58,281 nt of DNA from WJMT01 sp964611275 (GTDB taxonomy: Bacteria > Acidobacteriota > Aminicenantia > Aminicenantales > Aminicenantaceae): assembly GCA_964611275.1 (NCBI GenBank), contig CAZSZS010000037.1:1-58281 (forward strand). Direction: 5' to 3'. The translations under genes and the position numbers were made by a program. This document shows, in pieces, positions 14,787 through 24,172 of the stretch (position 1 is the stretch's first letter; each line of letters starts with the position of its first letter). Under the pieces are notes generated by a model, which saw nothing but the letters and a program-made list of their open reading frames with translations, did no database searches and was not told the DNA's origin.

Positions 14787-17033
14787 TCAGAATGAATAGG
14801 TAAATTTGGTATAAACAGCCTGGTCATTGTTGCCTACCTCTCCGATACCGGCCAGGCCTCTCTGAAAAACAAAATTCAGCACGCCTCCGGACCGGATGAC
14901 CTTCCACTGGTAATTCACATAAAGGTTAAATTTTTTCAGAGCTGAGTTGTGCAGGAAATAGATACGGAAATTTCTGTTGCTGTCAATGTCATAAATCCCT
15001 TCCAGAATATAGATTCTTGTGCTTGTGTAAGCAGGAGGCATTTCAAATTTGTATTTGATAAAATTTGCTCTGATCACCATAAAAAACTTGTTTGAGATGA
15101 TTATATCTTTGAAGGCTTCATAACAATTAAAAGTATGAGCAAAAAATTCCCCCCACCCAATAGAGAGGGAAAACGTGTTCCCTCTTCCTTTATAATATCC
15201 GGAGCTCAATTGAGTAAGGTGGCCGTGATATTCTCTGTCACCGGTATATATCTTATAGAAATTCCCTGTGGTAGGATTGAGGAGATTAAAAATATAGTCC
15301 GGATCAAAATACGGCAGTGTGCCCACAGAGAGGTAGTAATCCTCCCAATCCTTGTTGTATATTTTATCACCGTGTTCAGCAATCCCTTCGGGGAAAAGGA
15401 AGTTTAATTTATAATCCCAGGATTGGAGCACGGATAATTTCCAAAAACTGTGAAAATTGAGGGACAGCTTTTGGTCGATCTGCCAGCTCCTGAGTGTGCC
15501 TTCGGTGCTCCAGTAGGCATCATAGTAAGAGTCATAGTCCAGAGTGCTGATTCCGGAAACACTAAAGGGGAATGACTTCCCCAAGGAGGCTTCGATCTCC
15601 TGCCTGTCGTCATCCACAATATATCCTATCTGGTTGGCATTTTCCCAAAAATTCTTTTCAATTCTTTTTAGGTCCAGATGGAAATAAAAGGAGGGAAGGT
15701 CAAAATAAAATCTTACAAATGAGGCAGACCTGTCTTCTGAGAAGTCGCCGTAGCTCAAGGAGAATTGACCTGCAAAAGTGGTTGTTTGTGTTGGTTTCCA
15801 TTCCAAGCTCACAGCAGCTGCCCCTATGCTTTGTTTATCCATCACTTTATTTGAGGCAGTCAGAGAAACACTGAATGATTTGGCAAGGTTTGACTCCAAA
15901 TTAAGATAAGAAAAGTTCGCACTCTGGATCTCTTCCTCTTTTTTGGTTTGTGTGCTGATTCCGGAGAATTCAAGTGTTTGTGTCTTTCCTTGAAATTTCA
16001 ATCCTCCGTAAATGTCTCCGATCCGCAGCGGATAAAAAAGGCTATAATTTTCATCGAATGATTTTATATTGTTAAAGAAAAAAGGCCTTTTGTCAGTCAG
16101 TCTGAGTTCGAACATGGTGAGGTTAATCTTTTCGTCAACCGGCTCTACAGTGGCAAAGTCAGGATTTATGGTCACGGAACTTGAAAAATTTTTATGGAGA
16201 GAATAAGAAGCATCCAATCCTGCTCCTTTAAATCCTGTCTTTTCTCCGGTTGTATAACCCGGAAGCACATAGGAATTGAAGTTGAGCGCTTTCCATTTTG
16301 CGAGAAGAAACAGGCTTTTGATGAGCTGGGATTCATCCAGATTGAAAATGGGGTCGAGCGGGCCGGACCAGAGCAGGGAATCCAATCGGGGAACCACCCG
16401 GGATAAACTGATTCCTATATTTATGTCTGCGCCCTCTTCATATCCTAGTTCAGTCAAATCAACAGAGATCTCTGCACACCATCTGTTTTCTTCTAAAGAA
16501 GCGGCTGTATTCCAGGAACCATCCCAGCCGGTATCGATATCAGTTCCGTCTTTGGAAATTTTTGCGTCCAGAAACGTTCCCATTACATTGGTTCCGAAGA
16601 AATAGTAGTGACTCTTATCACTCACAGTCTCAAGAAGAACATAAACCGAGTCATCGGTTCTCATATCAGCATCTCTTACTGTCATCTCACCTCGTATAAG
16701 CGGTGGATTTGAGTCGAAACAAGAAAATCCGATATAAATATGAGAGGCATCATAAAGGATTTTTATGGATGTCGTGACCTCGGAGGCATTGCTTCTGTCC
16801 GAGTGAAAATAAAGAAGGTTGTTGGCATCTGGCGCTTTCTCCCAAACATTCTCGTCAAGCTTGCCGTCTAAAAGGATGGGCTCTGTGATCTTTAATACAG
16901 GACTTTCTTCTTCCCCTTCATAGTCACTGACCTGGCATAGAAGAGGAAGACAGAGAAAGAGCAGTAAAAGAAGGGAAGCTCCTAATTTTTTCAGAGACAA
17001 AGCCAGGTTTGATTCACTTATCATAAGACTCAA
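14787..17033 (-). CDS. CBM9-like / DUF5916 outer-membrane-type protein (second copy)
   Basis: 748 aa. It has an N-terminal signal region (LGASLLLLLFLCLPLLC), then a CBM9-like domain at about residues 45-215 (ILLDGKLDENVWEKA, then DDSVYVLLETVSDKSHYYFF). A long beta-strand-rich part follows, with the family segment LTDKRPFFFNNIKSFDE and a C-terminus ending AVYTKFTYSF, as in outer-membrane barrels. The layout matches the protein at 950-3313, but the sequences are clearly diverged. The function of the family is unknown. The ATG at 17033 lies just before the hydrophobic segment; an internal start (M4) is equally possible. Confidence 0.85.
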   Translation of the reverse strand: MSLMISESNLALSLKKLGASLLLLLFLCLPLLCQVSDYEGEEESPVLKITEPILLDGKLDENVWEKAPDANNLLYFHSDRSNASEVTTSIKILYDASHIYIGFSCFDSNPPLIRGEMTVRDADMRTDDSVYVLLETVSDKSHYYFFGTNVMGTFLDAKISKDGTDIDTGWDGSWNTAASLEENRWCAEISVDLTELGYEEGADINIGISLSRVVPRLDSLLWSGPLDPIFNLDESQLIKSLFLLAKWKALNFNSYVLPGYTTGEKTGFKGAGLDASYSLHKNFSSSVTINPDFATVEPVDEKINLTMFELRLTDKRPFFFNNIKSFDENYSLFYPLRIGDIYGGLKFQGKTQTLEFSGISTQTKKEEEIQSANFSYLNLESNLAKSFSVSLTASNKVMDKQSIGAAAVSLEWKPTQTTTFAGQFSLSYGDFSEDRSASFVRFYFDLPSFYFHLDLKRIEKNFWENANQIGYIVDDDRQEIEASLGKSFPFSVSGISTLDYDSYYDAYWSTEGTLRSWQIDQKLSLNFHSFWKLSVLQSWDYKLNFLFPEGIAEHGDKIYNKDWEDYYLSVGTLPYFDPDYIFNLLNPTTGNFYKIYTGDREYHGHLTQLSSGYYKGRGNTFSLSIGWGEFFAHTFNCYEAFKDIIISNKFFMVIRANFIKYKFEMPPAYTSTRIYILEGIYDIDSNRNFRIYFLHNSALKKFNLYVNYQWKVIRSGGVLNFVFQRGLAGIGEVGNNDQAVYTKFTYSF

Positions 17034-17202
17034 GATTATTTTTCTTTTTTTGTGTTATGTCAAGTCCATTGTGTGCCTAAAGAAAAAAAATCATATTTGG
17101 ATAATGCTCTGTCACAAAATATTTGTATTGATGGTATAATTTTCATATGATATTAATCCTTCGTAAAAAAAGCCTGAAGAATAAAGAGAGGATGTGCGTT
17201 AA

Positions 17203-17967
17203 GTGAGGGAGAATTTAGTCCTGGTTAATGCGTTTTACACAAACAGCATTCTATTAAAAGGGCTTATCGATTATTTAGACAGGCATTTCAACCTTTATTT
17301 TATTGACCTTCCGGGTTTTGCAAAACATTCTCCCCCTCTGGAAGAGATTTCTATTCAGGCTTATTCTGACTTTGTGTCCCGGAAAATTGAGGAGTTCGAT
17401 CTCGATCGATACATCATAGCAGGGATATCCTTTGGCTTTTTAATAGTCAGTAATATTTGTCTTGATGAAAAATGCAAGGGGATCGTCGCCATATTTCCCT
17501 ATATTGATAAAAATTCTTTGAAGCTGAGGGTGGGGAAAAAGGCGTTTTATCATCTCATGTCCGATTTTTTCATCCGCCTTAGATTATCCAGAAGCATATG
17601 GAAAAACAGAATGTTCCAAAGTGCAGCCTATATATACAGCTCCTATCCCAGAGACCGGGTAACCGTTATACTCGAGCATATGGATGGGAAGACTTTTTTT
17701 GAAACAGCACAGATCATACTCAACAATGAAGGGCCCTTGACTTTTCAGGAACTTCCCTATGCGTTGATCGTTAATAAAGAAGACAAGACAATCAAATATG
17801 ACTATTCTCTGGAGGCTTTTAAAAAAAATGTCAAAGACCTTTTGATCATACATTCTGAAGCAGATCATTACCCGGAAGACATTGAGGAAGCGTACTTCGC
17901 AAAAGCGTTTCCCAGAGATGATATCAACAGGATCATTGCTTTTTTCAACAGCAAAGGTGCGGATTAG
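17203..17967 (+). CDS. Alpha/beta-hydrolase family protein
   Basis: 254 aa from a GTG start, chosen because the first strand (ENLVLVNAFYTN) follows directly; the ribosome site (GAGAGG) is about 12 bp upstream, so the start is not certain. The nucleophile elbow is GISFGF (Ser76). A strand LYFIDLPGFAKHS precedes it, and a late His in SEADHYPED (about residue 225) could complete the triad. No signal peptide is seen, so it should be cytoplasmic. It starts a same-strand group with a flippase-like membrane protein and a PAP2 phosphatase, so a lipid or acyl substrate is plausible but not shown. Confidence 0.7.
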   Translation: MRENLVLVNAFYTNSILLKGLIDYLDRHFNLYFIDLPGFAKHSPPLEEISIQAYSDFVSRKIEEFDLDRYIIAGISFGFLIVSNICLDEKCKGIVAIFPYIDKNSLKLRVGKKAFYHLMSDFFIRLRLSRSIWKNRMFQSAAYIYSSYPRDRVTVILEHMDGKTFFETAQIILNNEGPLTFQELPYALIVNKEDKTIKYDYSLEAFKKNVKDLLIIHSEADHYPEDIEEAYFAKAFPRDDINRIIAFFNSKGAD

Positions 17968-18019
17968 AATTTTATTTGTGCAAAGGCAGATGACATCTTT
18001 TAACCGGCCATTAACGTAA

Positions 18020-19009
18020 ATGAAGAAGAGAAGTATGATTTTCAAGCTCACTTTTGTGATCGGGGTCTGCCTTTTTGTTTTTCTTATTGTCAAGATCGGC
18101 CCTATGAACATCTTAAAAAACATCCAAAAACTGACCTGGACGAGCCTGGTTATACTTTTTGTCCTGAGACTTATCTACTGGATGATCCGGACTTTTATCT
18201 GGAGAAGGGTGTGCCGGTGCTATGGGGAATCTTACTCTTTTTCAAATCTTTTTGCAGCACGGATGGCAGGACATGCCGTTAGTTATTTAACCCCGGCCAC
18301 CTATTTTGGGGGAGAAGCCTTTCGGACCTTATCTGTATCAAGCCTGAATAAAACCAAGGTACTTGCATCCGTTATTGTCGATAAGACAATAGAAATCATA
18401 ACAGCACTGATATTGACGGTCATAGGAGTACTGGTGGCTGTTTTTCGGATTTCAGTCCCCTTGAGGTTTAAATATATCTCCAGCGCTGCCATTTTATTCG
18501 CTATTCTTCTTATCCTTTTCATTTTTTTAAAGCAAAGAAAGGGACTGCTAACATGGTTTGTTCAAAGCCTGCAGAGAATAAGGATCAAGCTGTCTTTTTT
18601 TGAAAGAAAAAAAGAAAAGATCAGAGAAACCGATGACTATGTTTCAGATTTTTACAGGAGGAACAAAAGAGGATTTTTAACCATTTTTCTTTTTTATTTG
18701 TTTCTCCATATGTACTGGGTTTTTGAAATCTATTTGACCATATTTTTTTTGGGTGGAGAAAAAGTGGACTTTATCTCAAGTTTCCTCATTGTAATCCTAG
18801 GGACAGTTGTTTTTTTTGTTCCAAATGTCCCTGCTTCATTGGGGACTTATGAAGCCGCGTATGTAGGCCTTTTTGTAGTGATGGGATTCAGTGCTGATTT
18901 AGGACTGTCTGTCACCATCTTCAGAAGGATTTTAGCTTTGTTTTGGGCAGGATTCGGGCTGTTGGTGATAGGGACCAGGAAGCTGCGGCAGGAAGTGACT
19001 CATAGTTAA
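18020..19009 (+). CDS. Flippase-like membrane protein (lysylphosphatidylglycerol synthetase TM / AglD type)
   Basis: 329 aa with about eight to nine transmembrane helices. Typical segments of the family are RLIYWMIRTFIWRRVCRCYG, FAARMAGHAVSYLTPATYFG followed by GEAFRTLSVS, and FVPNVPASLGTYEAAYVGLF. It lacks the soluble lysyltransferase domain of MprF, so it corresponds to the transporter half only. Such proteins are thought to flip or transfer lipid-linked molecules. Its neighbours (hydrolase before, PAP2 phosphatase after) suit envelope lipid metabolism. The start is followed by a basic patch (MKKRSM) and then helix 1. Confidence 0.85.
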   Translation: MKKRSMIFKLTFVIGVCLFVFLIVKIGPMNILKNIQKLTWTSLVILFVLRLIYWMIRTFIWRRVCRCYGESYSFSNLFAARMAGHAVSYLTPATYFGGEAFRTLSVSSLNKTKVLASVIVDKTIEIITALILTVIGVLVAVFRISVPLRFKYISSAAILFAILLILFIFLKQRKGLLTWFVQSLQRIRIKLSFFERKKEKIRETDDYVSDFYRRNKRGFLTIFLFYLFLHMYWVFEIYLTIFFLGGEKVDFISSFLIVILGTVVFFVPNVPASLGTYEAAYVGLFVVMGFSADLGLSVTIFRRILALFWAGFGLLVIGTRKLRQEVTHS

Positions 19010-19084
19010 ATTATTGGATGAATGGATTATCATGGATTTGGCATGAGGTCCGGGCTTTATAAAAAAATAAACAAGGAGTATATG

Positions 19085-19255
19085 ATGACAGAAGGAGCAA
19101 AGGAAAAAAGAGGCAACATGGGTGGAAAGGCCGGTTTGATAGGTCCTCTCTGGTTCATAGGCTGGCTGTTTACCATCGGATTTGCTGATCTGACTTTCTG
19201 GAAGGCAGTTTTAGCTTTGATCCTATGGCCTTTTTACCTGGGGAATGCTTTGTGA
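19085..19255 (+). CDS. Small membrane protein, 56 aa
   Basis: The ATG at 19085 has AAGGAG 6 bp upstream; an adjacent ATG at 19082 is 3 bp from it. The product has a polar Lys/Gly-rich N-terminus and two hydrophobic stretches (LIGPLWFIGWLFTIGF and FWKAVLALILWPFYLGNAL). This resembles the short two-helix membrane proteins often seen next to envelope genes. It lies between the flippase-like gene and the PAP2 gene on the same strand. Function unknown. Confidence 0.65.
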   Translation: MTEGAKEKRGNMGGKAGLIGPLWFIGWLFTIGFADLTFWKAVLALILWPFYLGNAL

Positions 19256-19285
19256 AGACATTAGACCAAAAATTTTATTGATAAT

Positions 19286-20113
19286 ATGCGCGATGAGTCT
19301 CTGGATTCCGGATCCCTAACAGCTGGTTCTGTCTGGAAGTGGCTTCCTGCCTGTGTGTTTCTTGTGCTGGCCGGAGGGATTTTTTTAACAGGCTTAAATA
19401 AAGATTTGTTTTTTTTCATCAATCAGGCTTCTCAGATAACGGGGGATACTTTTTGGGCTATCCTAACGGTTCTTTCAGACGGATTGGTGGTATTTGTTCT
19501 TGTGTTTCCGCTGATTTACCGAAAGCCGCGGTTGATTTGGGCTGTCTTAGTCGCTGCGGCTCTCTTAACAGTCTTAGGACAGGCGATAAAGCATGTTTCC
19601 CGAATTCCCCGCCCTCCGCAGGTCCTTTCTTCCGAGAGCTTCCATTTAATCGGCCCGGACTGGGGATACAATTCTTTTCCTTCAGGTCATGCAGCTATGA
19701 TATTCAGTTTAGCGGGAGTTTTTGCATTGACAGTTAAAAGATATTGGCTTCGGCTTCTGTTTATCGGATTGGCTCTTGTGATAGCGGCTGCCCGCATAGT
19801 TGTCGGAGTGCACTGGCCGGTTGACGTCTTGGCCGGTGCTGCTCTGGGATGGTTTTCTATCTGGATAGGTCTTGAGATTTCAGAAAGAACAGCCTGGGCT
19901 TGGAGAGGAATTGGACAAAAGATCCTAGGTGTTGTTTTTCTTTTTTTGTGTATAGCCCTCTTTTTTGTGGATCACACAGGTTATGAATATGTCATGGGTT
20001 TTCAGAGGATTTTAGCTGTTCTCTCTCTGGTCATAGGGGGGCATGAGTATGCGAGGACATATGGATGGAAGGGCCTGTTTTTCAAGGGTTCGTCGGCCTC
20101 CGTGAAAGACTGA
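19286..20113 (+). CDS. PAP2-family membrane phosphatase
   Basis: 275 aa with about six transmembrane helices. The three catalytic motifs of the family are present: KHVSRIPRP (Lys102, Arg109), PSGH (residues 132-135), and ARIVVGVHWPVD (Arg170, His176, Asp180). Such enzymes remove phosphate from undecaprenyl pyrophosphate, phosphatidylglycerol phosphate or phosphatidic acid on the outer face of the inner membrane. A further pair of helices after residue 205 makes it longer than a minimal PAP2. No clear ribosome site lies before the ATG, so it may be coupled to the upstream small gene. The exact substrate is open. Confidence 0.9.
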   Translation: MRDESLDSGSLTAGSVWKWLPACVFLVLAGGIFLTGLNKDLFFFINQASQITGDTFWAILTVLSDGLVVFVLVFPLIYRKPRLIWAVLVAAALLTVLGQAIKHVSRIPRPPQVLSSESFHLIGPDWGYNSFPSGHAAMIFSLAGVFALTVKRYWLRLLFIGLALVIAAARIVVGVHWPVDVLAGAALGWFSIWIGLEISERTAWAWRGIGQKILGVVFLFLCIALFFVDHTGYEYVMGFQRILAVLSLVIGGHEYARTYGWKGLFFKGSSASVKD

Positions 20114-20127
20114 ATAATTCAGGTAAA

Positions 20128-21645
20128 TCAAGAAATAAAAAGATTTTTACTGGGAAAGTTCGGCTCACTCGTCACATTGATCCCGAGTCTTTTCAAACCG
20201 GCTTCATCACCGGGCGTTGGGATATGAGTGATGTGCATATCAGTGTTGTTGAGTTTGCTGAGCTGTTCCACGGCAAGTGCGGCGGCAGAGTTCACTGTGG
20301 AGCTCACACTGAGGGCGATCAATGTTTCAGCTAAATCCAAACTGGGGGTTTTTTTATTGAGGATTTTTTCTTTCAAACTGCCTATGGAATCCAATACATG
20401 GTTGGTCAGCAGGTGCACCTGGTCGGGAATTCCCGCACATCTCTTTATGGTATTCAGTATCAAGCTTGACGAAGCGTGCATTAAAGGCGAATTATATCCC
20501 TTAATGATCGTTCCTCCATTAAGTTCAATAGCGGCTCCGCAGAAAATACCGTCGCTTCCTTTGTGTTTGAACCTGGCTTCCTCAGCAGCTTCCTTGGCAG
20601 GTTTGACAACCCTTCTGTCTTCAGGCTTTACTCCGGCCTCTTTCATGAGAGATTCGGCTCTTGTTACCGTATCTCTTTCAATAAACCCCATAGCATACTC
20701 ACACTGATAACGGAAACTTCTTCTAATGATTTCCTGTTTGGCTGCCTCCCTGACCACAGCATCGTCAGTAATGGCAAATCCCGCTCTGTTCACTCCCATA
20801 TCTGTAGGAGACATATACACTAAATCAGTTCCTGTTATGTGCTTTAAAATTCCTTTAAGCAGCGGGAATGCCTCCACATCACGGTTATAGTTGACAGCGG
20901 TTTCTCCGTAGGCTTTAAGATGAAAGGAGTCGACCATATTGAAATCGCCGATATCTGCTGTGGCTGCTTCATAGGCAATATTAACGGGGTGTTTGAGGTC
21001 CAGATTCCAGATGGGGAATGTTTCGAATTTCGCATAAGCTGATCGGATGCCTTTTTTGTAATCATGATAAAGCTGGGATAGGCATATCGCCATTTTTCCA
21101 CTTCCCGGACCGGGGGCAGCGACCACGACAATGGGTTTTGAGGTTTCAATGTAGGCATTAGCTCCATAGCCTTTCTCACTCGTAATGATGTCAATATTAG
21201 AAGGGTACCCAGGGATTGAATGGTGAGTGTATGTTTTTATGTCGCGGCGTTCAAGCCTGTTGCGAAACTGCTGGACAACAGGCTGCTTGTTGAATCTGGT
21301 TATAACCACAGCCAGCACATCCAAATCCCATTTGCGTAGGTCATCGATCAGCCTTAAAGTGTCCACATCATAGGTTATTCCAAAATCAGCCCTGATTTTT
21401 TTTTGCTCGATATCTCCGGAATTGACACAAAGGATAATATCTGCTTTGTTTTTGAGTTTTTGAAGGAGACGGATTTTGGCATTCGGGTCAAATCCGGGAA
21501 GAACGCGGGCAGCGTGATAATCGAATACGAGTTTTCCCCCAAATTCCAGATAGAGTTTTCCTCCGGAATTTTCCGCTCTTTTAATAATATGTTCGCTTTG
21601 TTCGGCCAAGTATTTGTCTTTGTCAAATCCTCTCTTTTTTGTCAT
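20128..21645 (-). CDS. DUF1846 (UPF0371) family protein
   Basis: 505 aa, the usual length of the family. The start KRGFDKDKYLAEQSEHIIKR and the segments KLYLEFGGKLVFDYHAARVL, APGPGSGKMAICLSQLYHD and SPTDMGVNRAGF are characteristic. APGPGSGK looks like a P-loop-type turn. Members are cytosolic, fold into two alpha/beta domains and have been proposed to bind nucleotides or act on phosphorylated substrates, but no reaction is established to my knowledge. It is a single gene, convergent with the PAP2 gene. Confidence 0.9.
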   Translation of the reverse strand: MTKKRGFDKDKYLAEQSEHIIKRAENSGGKLYLEFGGKLVFDYHAARVLPGFDPNAKIRLLQKLKNKADIILCVNSGDIEQKKIRADFGITYDVDTLRLIDDLRKWDLDVLAVVITRFNKQPVVQQFRNRLERRDIKTYTHHSIPGYPSNIDIITSEKGYGANAYIETSKPIVVVAAPGPGSGKMAICLSQLYHDYKKGIRSAYAKFETFPIWNLDLKHPVNIAYEAATADIGDFNMVDSFHLKAYGETAVNYNRDVEAFPLLKGILKHITGTDLVYMSPTDMGVNRAGFAITDDAVVREAAKQEIIRRSFRYQCEYAMGFIERDTVTRAESLMKEAGVKPEDRRVVKPAKEAAEEARFKHKGSDGIFCGAAIELNGGTIIKGYNSPLMHASSSLILNTIKRCAGIPDQVHLLTNHVLDSIGSLKEKILNKKTPSLDLAETLIALSVSSTVNSAAALAVEQLSKLNNTDMHITHIPTPGDEAGLKRLGINVTSEPNFPSKNLFIS

Positions 21646-21746
21646 GGTTGTTTTCCAGTGAGCCTATTATATATAGGAAACCTTTAAGGTCAACAAGAAA
21701 CAGGCAAATCAGCCAGGATTATGAAAAGTTCAAGTCGATCAGGGAA

Positions 21747-23177
21747 TCAGGAACAGGCTTCTTTTTTCATTTTTTCTATGATGCTTTTGTATAGCTGGGA
21801 TTCCCTCATTTCTTCAAAATAGGGGCTTTTTTGGACCGCCGACAAGTCACTGAATCCGTTTTTTACTGCGAGGTCCAGATATTCCAGAGCTGATTTTTCA
21901 TCCTTGTTCAATGCGTATGCCTGGGCCAAGCGGAACAAAGCAAATTTATGGATGTCTGTATTTTCTTCGCTTGCCTTAACAGCGATCTCATACAGGATCA
22001 CTGCCTTGAGCGGGTCGTTGTTATTTAAATGCTGTTTTCCTGTTTGGGCTGCCCTTGAAAAAATCAGATGAAGGAGGCGTGAGGCCATGCTTTTATCCTC
22101 AAGACTGTCTTGTTTCCGGGATTCATTCAAAAGAAAATAGAGACTCATTTGAGCGAACAGCGTTTCCATGTCTTTATAGTCTTCCGGGGCTTTTTCTATG
22201 TTATCGAAGATGTTACCGCAGGTACGGATGATATTTAATTCTCTTTGATTGCGTTTGGTCTCATTTTGAAGGAATTTTTTATAGGCCTCACTTTGTTCCA
22301 GGCAGGCGGCACTTTCTTTTATTTCAGTGGTATCCTTAAGACCGCTGAAGAGGGTGGCCTGGTCTTTATAACTGAGAACAGCCAAATATACCTTACCTTC
22401 TTTCTCAAGTTTTTCTGTTCTTTGAGCCTGCCTGGAATAAATATCATCAATTTTCTGCTGGTCTTTCGGAACCACATTCTGTTTCATCCGCATGATTTCC
22501 ATCCACTCCAGTGCAGAGGCACACACATCAGAAGGAGGCCAGCTATGAGTTCCCTCGAAAAAATGAATTCTGTGCGGGATGTCAGCCTGTATAAGTTGTT
22601 TATCCAGAAGCACCATTTCCCTGTAATTAAAATCAGCTATTCCAACAGTTCCGTAATAAACAGAACCGCTCACATCTTCGGGCTTGAACTCTATGGGTAG
22701 TCCGGCGCCACAGCCTATGATACCAGCCACCGGGTGGTTTATAACCTTGGAAAAAGCGGCAGCTGCTCTGGCTCCGCCTGAGAAACCAGTGGTGTACACA
22801 CTTTTTTTATCTATATTGAGGCGTGAGTTCGAGTCATCCCACAGGGCGTGCATGGCGCTGAAAATGTCTTCCCAAGGGCCGTTTTGTGCGTTATGAGAAC
22901 CAGCTACAATGTAATGGAGTCTTTCTGCCGCTTCTTTAAATTGCTCTACCGGGACTTTTCCCCTGGCGGAAGGATCAAAAGCATAAAGGATGGGCCATGA
23001 TTTTTCCGGAGAATATTCTCGGGGCAGATAGAGGGCATAACTTTGAGAAGGGGAGTTCTGGCATATGACCCTGTCTATAATCTTTCCTTTTTCCAGTCCG
23101 GGCTCTGACTGCATGGAGATCCCCCATGCCGTCAAAAGGCACAAAAAGGCTGGGATCGTAAAAACCCTATGGCTCAT
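21747..23177 (-). CDS. Exported esterase-like protein with a C-terminal TPR region
   Basis: 476 aa. A signal peptide is followed by an alpha/beta-hydrolase domain (to about residue 250) of the polyhydroxybutyrate-depolymerase/esterase type. It has LPREYSPEKSWPILYAFDP and a nucleophile elbow GFSGGA (Ser133), and a His in EGTHSWPP is a likely catalytic base. The C-terminal part is helical with a TPR-like unit (FALFRLAQAYALNKDEKSAL) and ends with a fixed module, AVKNGFSDLSAVQKSPYFEE. The ATG abuts the stop of the upstream metallo-beta-lactamase gene with no gap, so the two form an operon. The substrate is unknown. Confidence 0.8.
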   Translation of the reverse strand: MSHRVFTIPAFLCLLTAWGISMQSEPGLEKGKIIDRVICQNSPSQSYALYLPREYSPEKSWPILYAFDPSARGKVPVEQFKEAAERLHYIVAGSHNAQNGPWEDIFSAMHALWDDSNSRLNIDKKSVYTTGFSGGARAAAAFSKVINHPVAGIIGCGAGLPIEFKPEDVSGSVYYGTVGIADFNYREMVLLDKQLIQADIPHRIHFFEGTHSWPPSDVCASALEWMEIMRMKQNVVPKDQQKIDDIYSRQAQRTEKLEKEGKVYLAVLSYKDQATLFSGLKDTTEIKESAACLEQSEAYKKFLQNETKRNQRELNIIRTCGNIFDNIEKAPEDYKDMETLFAQMSLYFLLNESRKQDSLEDKSMASRLLHLIFSRAAQTGKQHLNNNDPLKAVILYEIAVKASEENTDIHKFALFRLAQAYALNKDEKSALEYLDLAVKNGFSDLSAVQKSPYFEEMRESQLYKSIIEKMKKEACS

Positions 23178-24032
23178 TTATTTGTTCTTAAGCTCCTGGT
23201 AGATGATCTCAACGATGCTGGGCCGCCGGCTTTGGCTTTCTTCTATGCCGAATTCCTTTTTCACCTCTTCCAAAGATTTCCCTTCCTTTATCAGGTTCTT
23301 TATTCTTATTTGTTTTTTTTCAAGGGAGTCTACAAAGACTTTGATGTCCTTTCTATGGGCTATGTCCCCGTGTCCATGGATAAAAGTATCTGCCTCCAGT
23401 TCCAGAATTCCTTTTAATGTCTTGACCAGTCCGAAGGAATTTCCGTTCTTGTGTTTGTGTATCAGGGGGTCTCTGTCCAGAAAGATAAGGTCTCCGATAA
23501 AAGCGACTTTTTGTTCAGGGAAAAAAACAATGATATCACCGTCTGTATGGGCCGGATAAAAGTAAAGGAGTTTTATTTTTTCTTTTCCTATATAGAGGTT
23601 CAGTTCATCACTGAAAGTGATATTTGGCAGATGTTCTCTCAATTCTTGGTCTTCAAATGCTTTATCCATATGTTGGTAGGAATTGCGGTGTGATATGATG
23701 TCAATTCCTTTTGGAAATCCTGAAAGACCGTTCACATGGTCTCCATCGCTGTGTGTGAGGATCACACACTTGACAGGCTTTTGCGTGAACTTTTTGATTT
23801 CTTCTATCATTTGAACGGCAGATTCTTTACTCATTTTTGCGTCAATGACAACAACCTGATTTTTTCCTATAAAAAAACCGGTGTTAGCACCGCTTCCCCC
23901 TGTAACCTCATATAGACTCTCTGTGACTTTTGTTATTTTGAGGGGTGGTGTTTCTCTCTGTTCCTGTGTATACAGAGGAAAAACCAAAGCGATTACAGAG
24001 AGGAAGATGAAAAATCCTCTGAGTTTTTTCAT
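23178..24032 (-). CDS. Exported metallo-beta-lactamase-fold hydrolase
   Basis: 284 aa with a signal peptide (GFFIFLSVIALVFPLY). The metal motif is HSDGDH (residues 94-99), where the second His of the usual HxHxDH is Asp. Further ligands are in YPAHTDGD, FIGDLIF and FIHGHGD. This variant is seen in some MBL-fold proteins and may alter metal use. An AGGAGGGTTA site precedes the ATG. It is the first gene of a two-gene operon with the exported esterase. The reaction is unknown; glyoxalase II-like or lactonase-like activity would be guesses. Confidence 0.85.
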   Translation of the reverse strand: MKKLRGFFIFLSVIALVFPLYTQEQRETPPLKITKVTESLYEVTGGSGANTGFFIGKNQVVVIDAKMSKESAVQMIEEIKKFTQKPVKCVILTHSDGDHVNGLSGFPKGIDIISHRNSYQHMDKAFEDQELREHLPNITFSDELNLYIGKEKIKLLYFYPAHTDGDIIVFFPEQKVAFIGDLIFLDRDPLIHKHKNGNSFGLVKTLKGILELEADTFIHGHGDIAHRKDIKVFVDSLEKKQIRIKNLIKEGKSLEEVKKEFGIEESQSRRPSIVEIIYQELKNK

Positions 24033-24075
24033 GTTAACCCTCCTAAAAATTTTTTAACCTTAATAATATCCTCCT

Positions 24076-24106
24076 ATGAAATTCAGATGTGGCTTGTGCT
24101 CACTTC
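24076..24106 (+). repeat. Solitary copy of the intergenic element end
   Basis: The 31 bp match one end of the elements at 46354-46553 and 54214-54382 (core TGAAATTCAGATGTGG, then CTTGTGCTCACTTC). No partner end is found nearby. It lies in the gap between the convergently spaced GT-C-like and metallo-hydrolase genes. Confidence 0.6.
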
Positions 24107-24172
24107 ATTTCATCATAGAATATTGCTCTTTATCAATCAACCATAACATTGTGGATGATTTATGACTTTCCT

